Source of the DNA: Chromatiales bacterium
Lineage (GTDB): Bacteria; Pseudomonadota; Gammaproteobacteria; Chromatiales; Chromatiaceae
DNA length: 34,073 nucleotides
Reading direction: 5' to 3'
Assembly (NCBI GenBank): GCA_022360905.1
Contig: JAKSBX010000133.1
Span: 1-34,073 of the forward strand
Shown here: one piece after another, positions 33,445 to 34,073 of the stretch
How the letters are laid out: every line of letters starts with the position of its first letter
Position numbering within the stretch: the first letter of the stretch is position 1
The notes under the pieces: model-generated
Database searches by the model: none
Told to the model about the DNA's origin: nothing
Seen by the model: only the letters and a program-made list of their open reading frames with translations
Program-made: the position numbers and the translations under genes

Positions 33445-33939
33445 GACGATTACGATGGGGAGGCATTAACTGCCCCACATCTGTCAGAGTTTGTGAGACT
33501 TCCATTGATGTGGCTGCATGGGAATTAATATCACATTGCCAGAATCTGTTGGGGCCGGCAACTGGGGCGCTGGGATCCTTTGCTGAATTGGGGAGTAGCC
33601 GACATTTAGTGGGATGCCTCACCATTGGCTGAGAATTTTTGACTGCTGTTGTTGTCAGAGAGGGTTCATTGAGGAGGTTTACACTCATAAAAGATCTGTC
33701 TTTTCAGGGGTTGAGCAGGCGCAGACCTAGAGCCCTGGGCTGATACACGATATTTGTTCAAAATAGAACTCAATATCCTTATAGATTCTATGGTTTGTCG
33801 GCCTGTCAGATTCTCTGATTCTGCCAAAATAGCTTTAACTGTAGTTGACCCGTCTCCGTCAGTCAGTCCCGTAATGGGTCGATGAAAGATCGTCTGGTCA
33901 AGCCACCAGCTATTCATCGGATCAATCAAATAAAAAAAT
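33445..33939. other. 495-bp intergenic region, no gene supported
   Basis: Lies between divergent pmtA-like and egtB genes. Two minus-strand open frames cross it (to 33688 and to 33950) but neither has a ribosome site or a recognisable protein. I see no strong hairpin or repeat copy. Confidence 0.4.
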
Positions 33940-34073
33940 ATGAATAACAATCAAATGGATAGAGCTATTGCACCGCAAATCGATAGGGAGCCGCTTATTG
34001 AGGAGTTTCGGCGTGTTCGAAAATACACGGAAACGCTCTGTGCGCCCCTCTCAGTCGATGATTACCAGATACA
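33940..34073 (+). CDS. egtB: Ergothioneine biosynthesis protein EgtB, N-terminal fragment
   Basis: 44 codons before the window ends. LIEEFRRVRKYTETLCAPLSVDDYQI matches, over its second half, the start of the EgtB DinB-like domain (family pattern: R-x-x-T-x-x-L-x-x-P-L-S-x-x-D-x-x-x-Q). EgtB is the iron enzyme that joins hercynine to a thiol with oxygen. The ATG at 33940 is taken, and an in-frame ATG at 33955 is equally possible; neither has a ribosome site. The partner methyltransferase EgtD would be expected just beyond the window. Confidence 0.75.
   Translation, partial: MNNNQMDRAIAPQIDREPLIEEFRRVRKYTETLCAPLSVDDYQI

Noticed and set aside
33666..33950. Minus-strand open frame of 94 codons near the right end
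   Set aside because: TTG start, no ribosome site, no recognisable family, and it overlaps the egtB start region.

Overview
The window looks like chromosomal DNA from a free-living or symbiotic gammaproteobacterium. The evidence is the set of outer-membrane phospholipase A (pldA), MltF, a KefC-type antiporter with its KefF/G partner, a DUF2189 membrane protein, DinB with a clamp motif, and a TRAP transporter. The style (many TRAP, GGDEF-EAL and DUF2189 genes, short dispersed TTAACCCGGCGAC-like repeats) would fit a marine sulfur-oxidiser of the Sedimenticola/Thiodiazotropha type. That assignment is an impression from gene content, not a database result. No integrase, transposase, CRISPR array, rRNA or plasmid/phage replication module is seen.

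Layout, left to right. (1) 1-2099, minus strand: a C4-dicarboxylate-type TRAP transporter dctP-dctQ-dctM, with dctM cut by the window edge and a strong hairpin between dctP and dctQ. (2) 2557-4852: a secreted Cys-tailed protein of unknown function and an SGNH-hydrolase-like protein with a phage tail-fibre-like N-terminus. (3) 5114-8752, minus: a periplasmic ModA-like binding protein 9 bp upstream of a two-TM PAS-PAS-GGDEF-EAL protein, a likely sensory pair. (4) 9247-12023, plus: tadA, pldA, a half-size UPF0016/GDT1 transporter and an inositol-monophosphatase family enzyme, converging on mltF (12004-13437, minus). (5) 13721-13810: tRNA-Ser(CGA). (6) 13890-17230, minus: an apparent four-gene operon (MdaB-like protein with a large internal deletion, GFA-family protein, KefF/G-like oxidoreductase, KefC-like antiporter). 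It is divergent from a HxlR regulator and a LysE exporter; together they resemble an electrophile/quinone stress locus. (7) 18776-23057: beta-carbonic anhydrase, DUF2189 membrane protein, DUF457-like membrane hydrolase, TetR regulator and a secreted unknown. (8) 23073-27804, minus: dinB, a secreted protein with a caspase-like HG...SC arrangement (DUF6345-like), and a serine beta-lactamase-like lipoprotein gene broken by a one-base frameshift. (9) 28178-32428, plus: a tight molybdenum-hydroxylase operon (2Fe-2S subunit, Tat-exported molybdopterin subunit, XdhC, MocA-like cytidylyltransferase). (10) 32439-34073: an alkyltransferase-like protein, a PmtA-like methyltransferase and the first codons of egtB.

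The intergenic regions hold several short dispersed elements: a TTAACCCGGCRAC motif (five copies), a GTGTTAAC/TAACAGRYC motif near three minus-strand genes, 10-bp-period ATTNGCG repeats (two sites), and a MITE-like element ending in GGAACC/GGTTCC. The items most worth a second look are the HxlR-MdaB-GFA-Kef locus with its deleted MdaB, the binding-protein/GGDEF-EAL pair, the caspase-like secreted protein and the dispersed repeat family.
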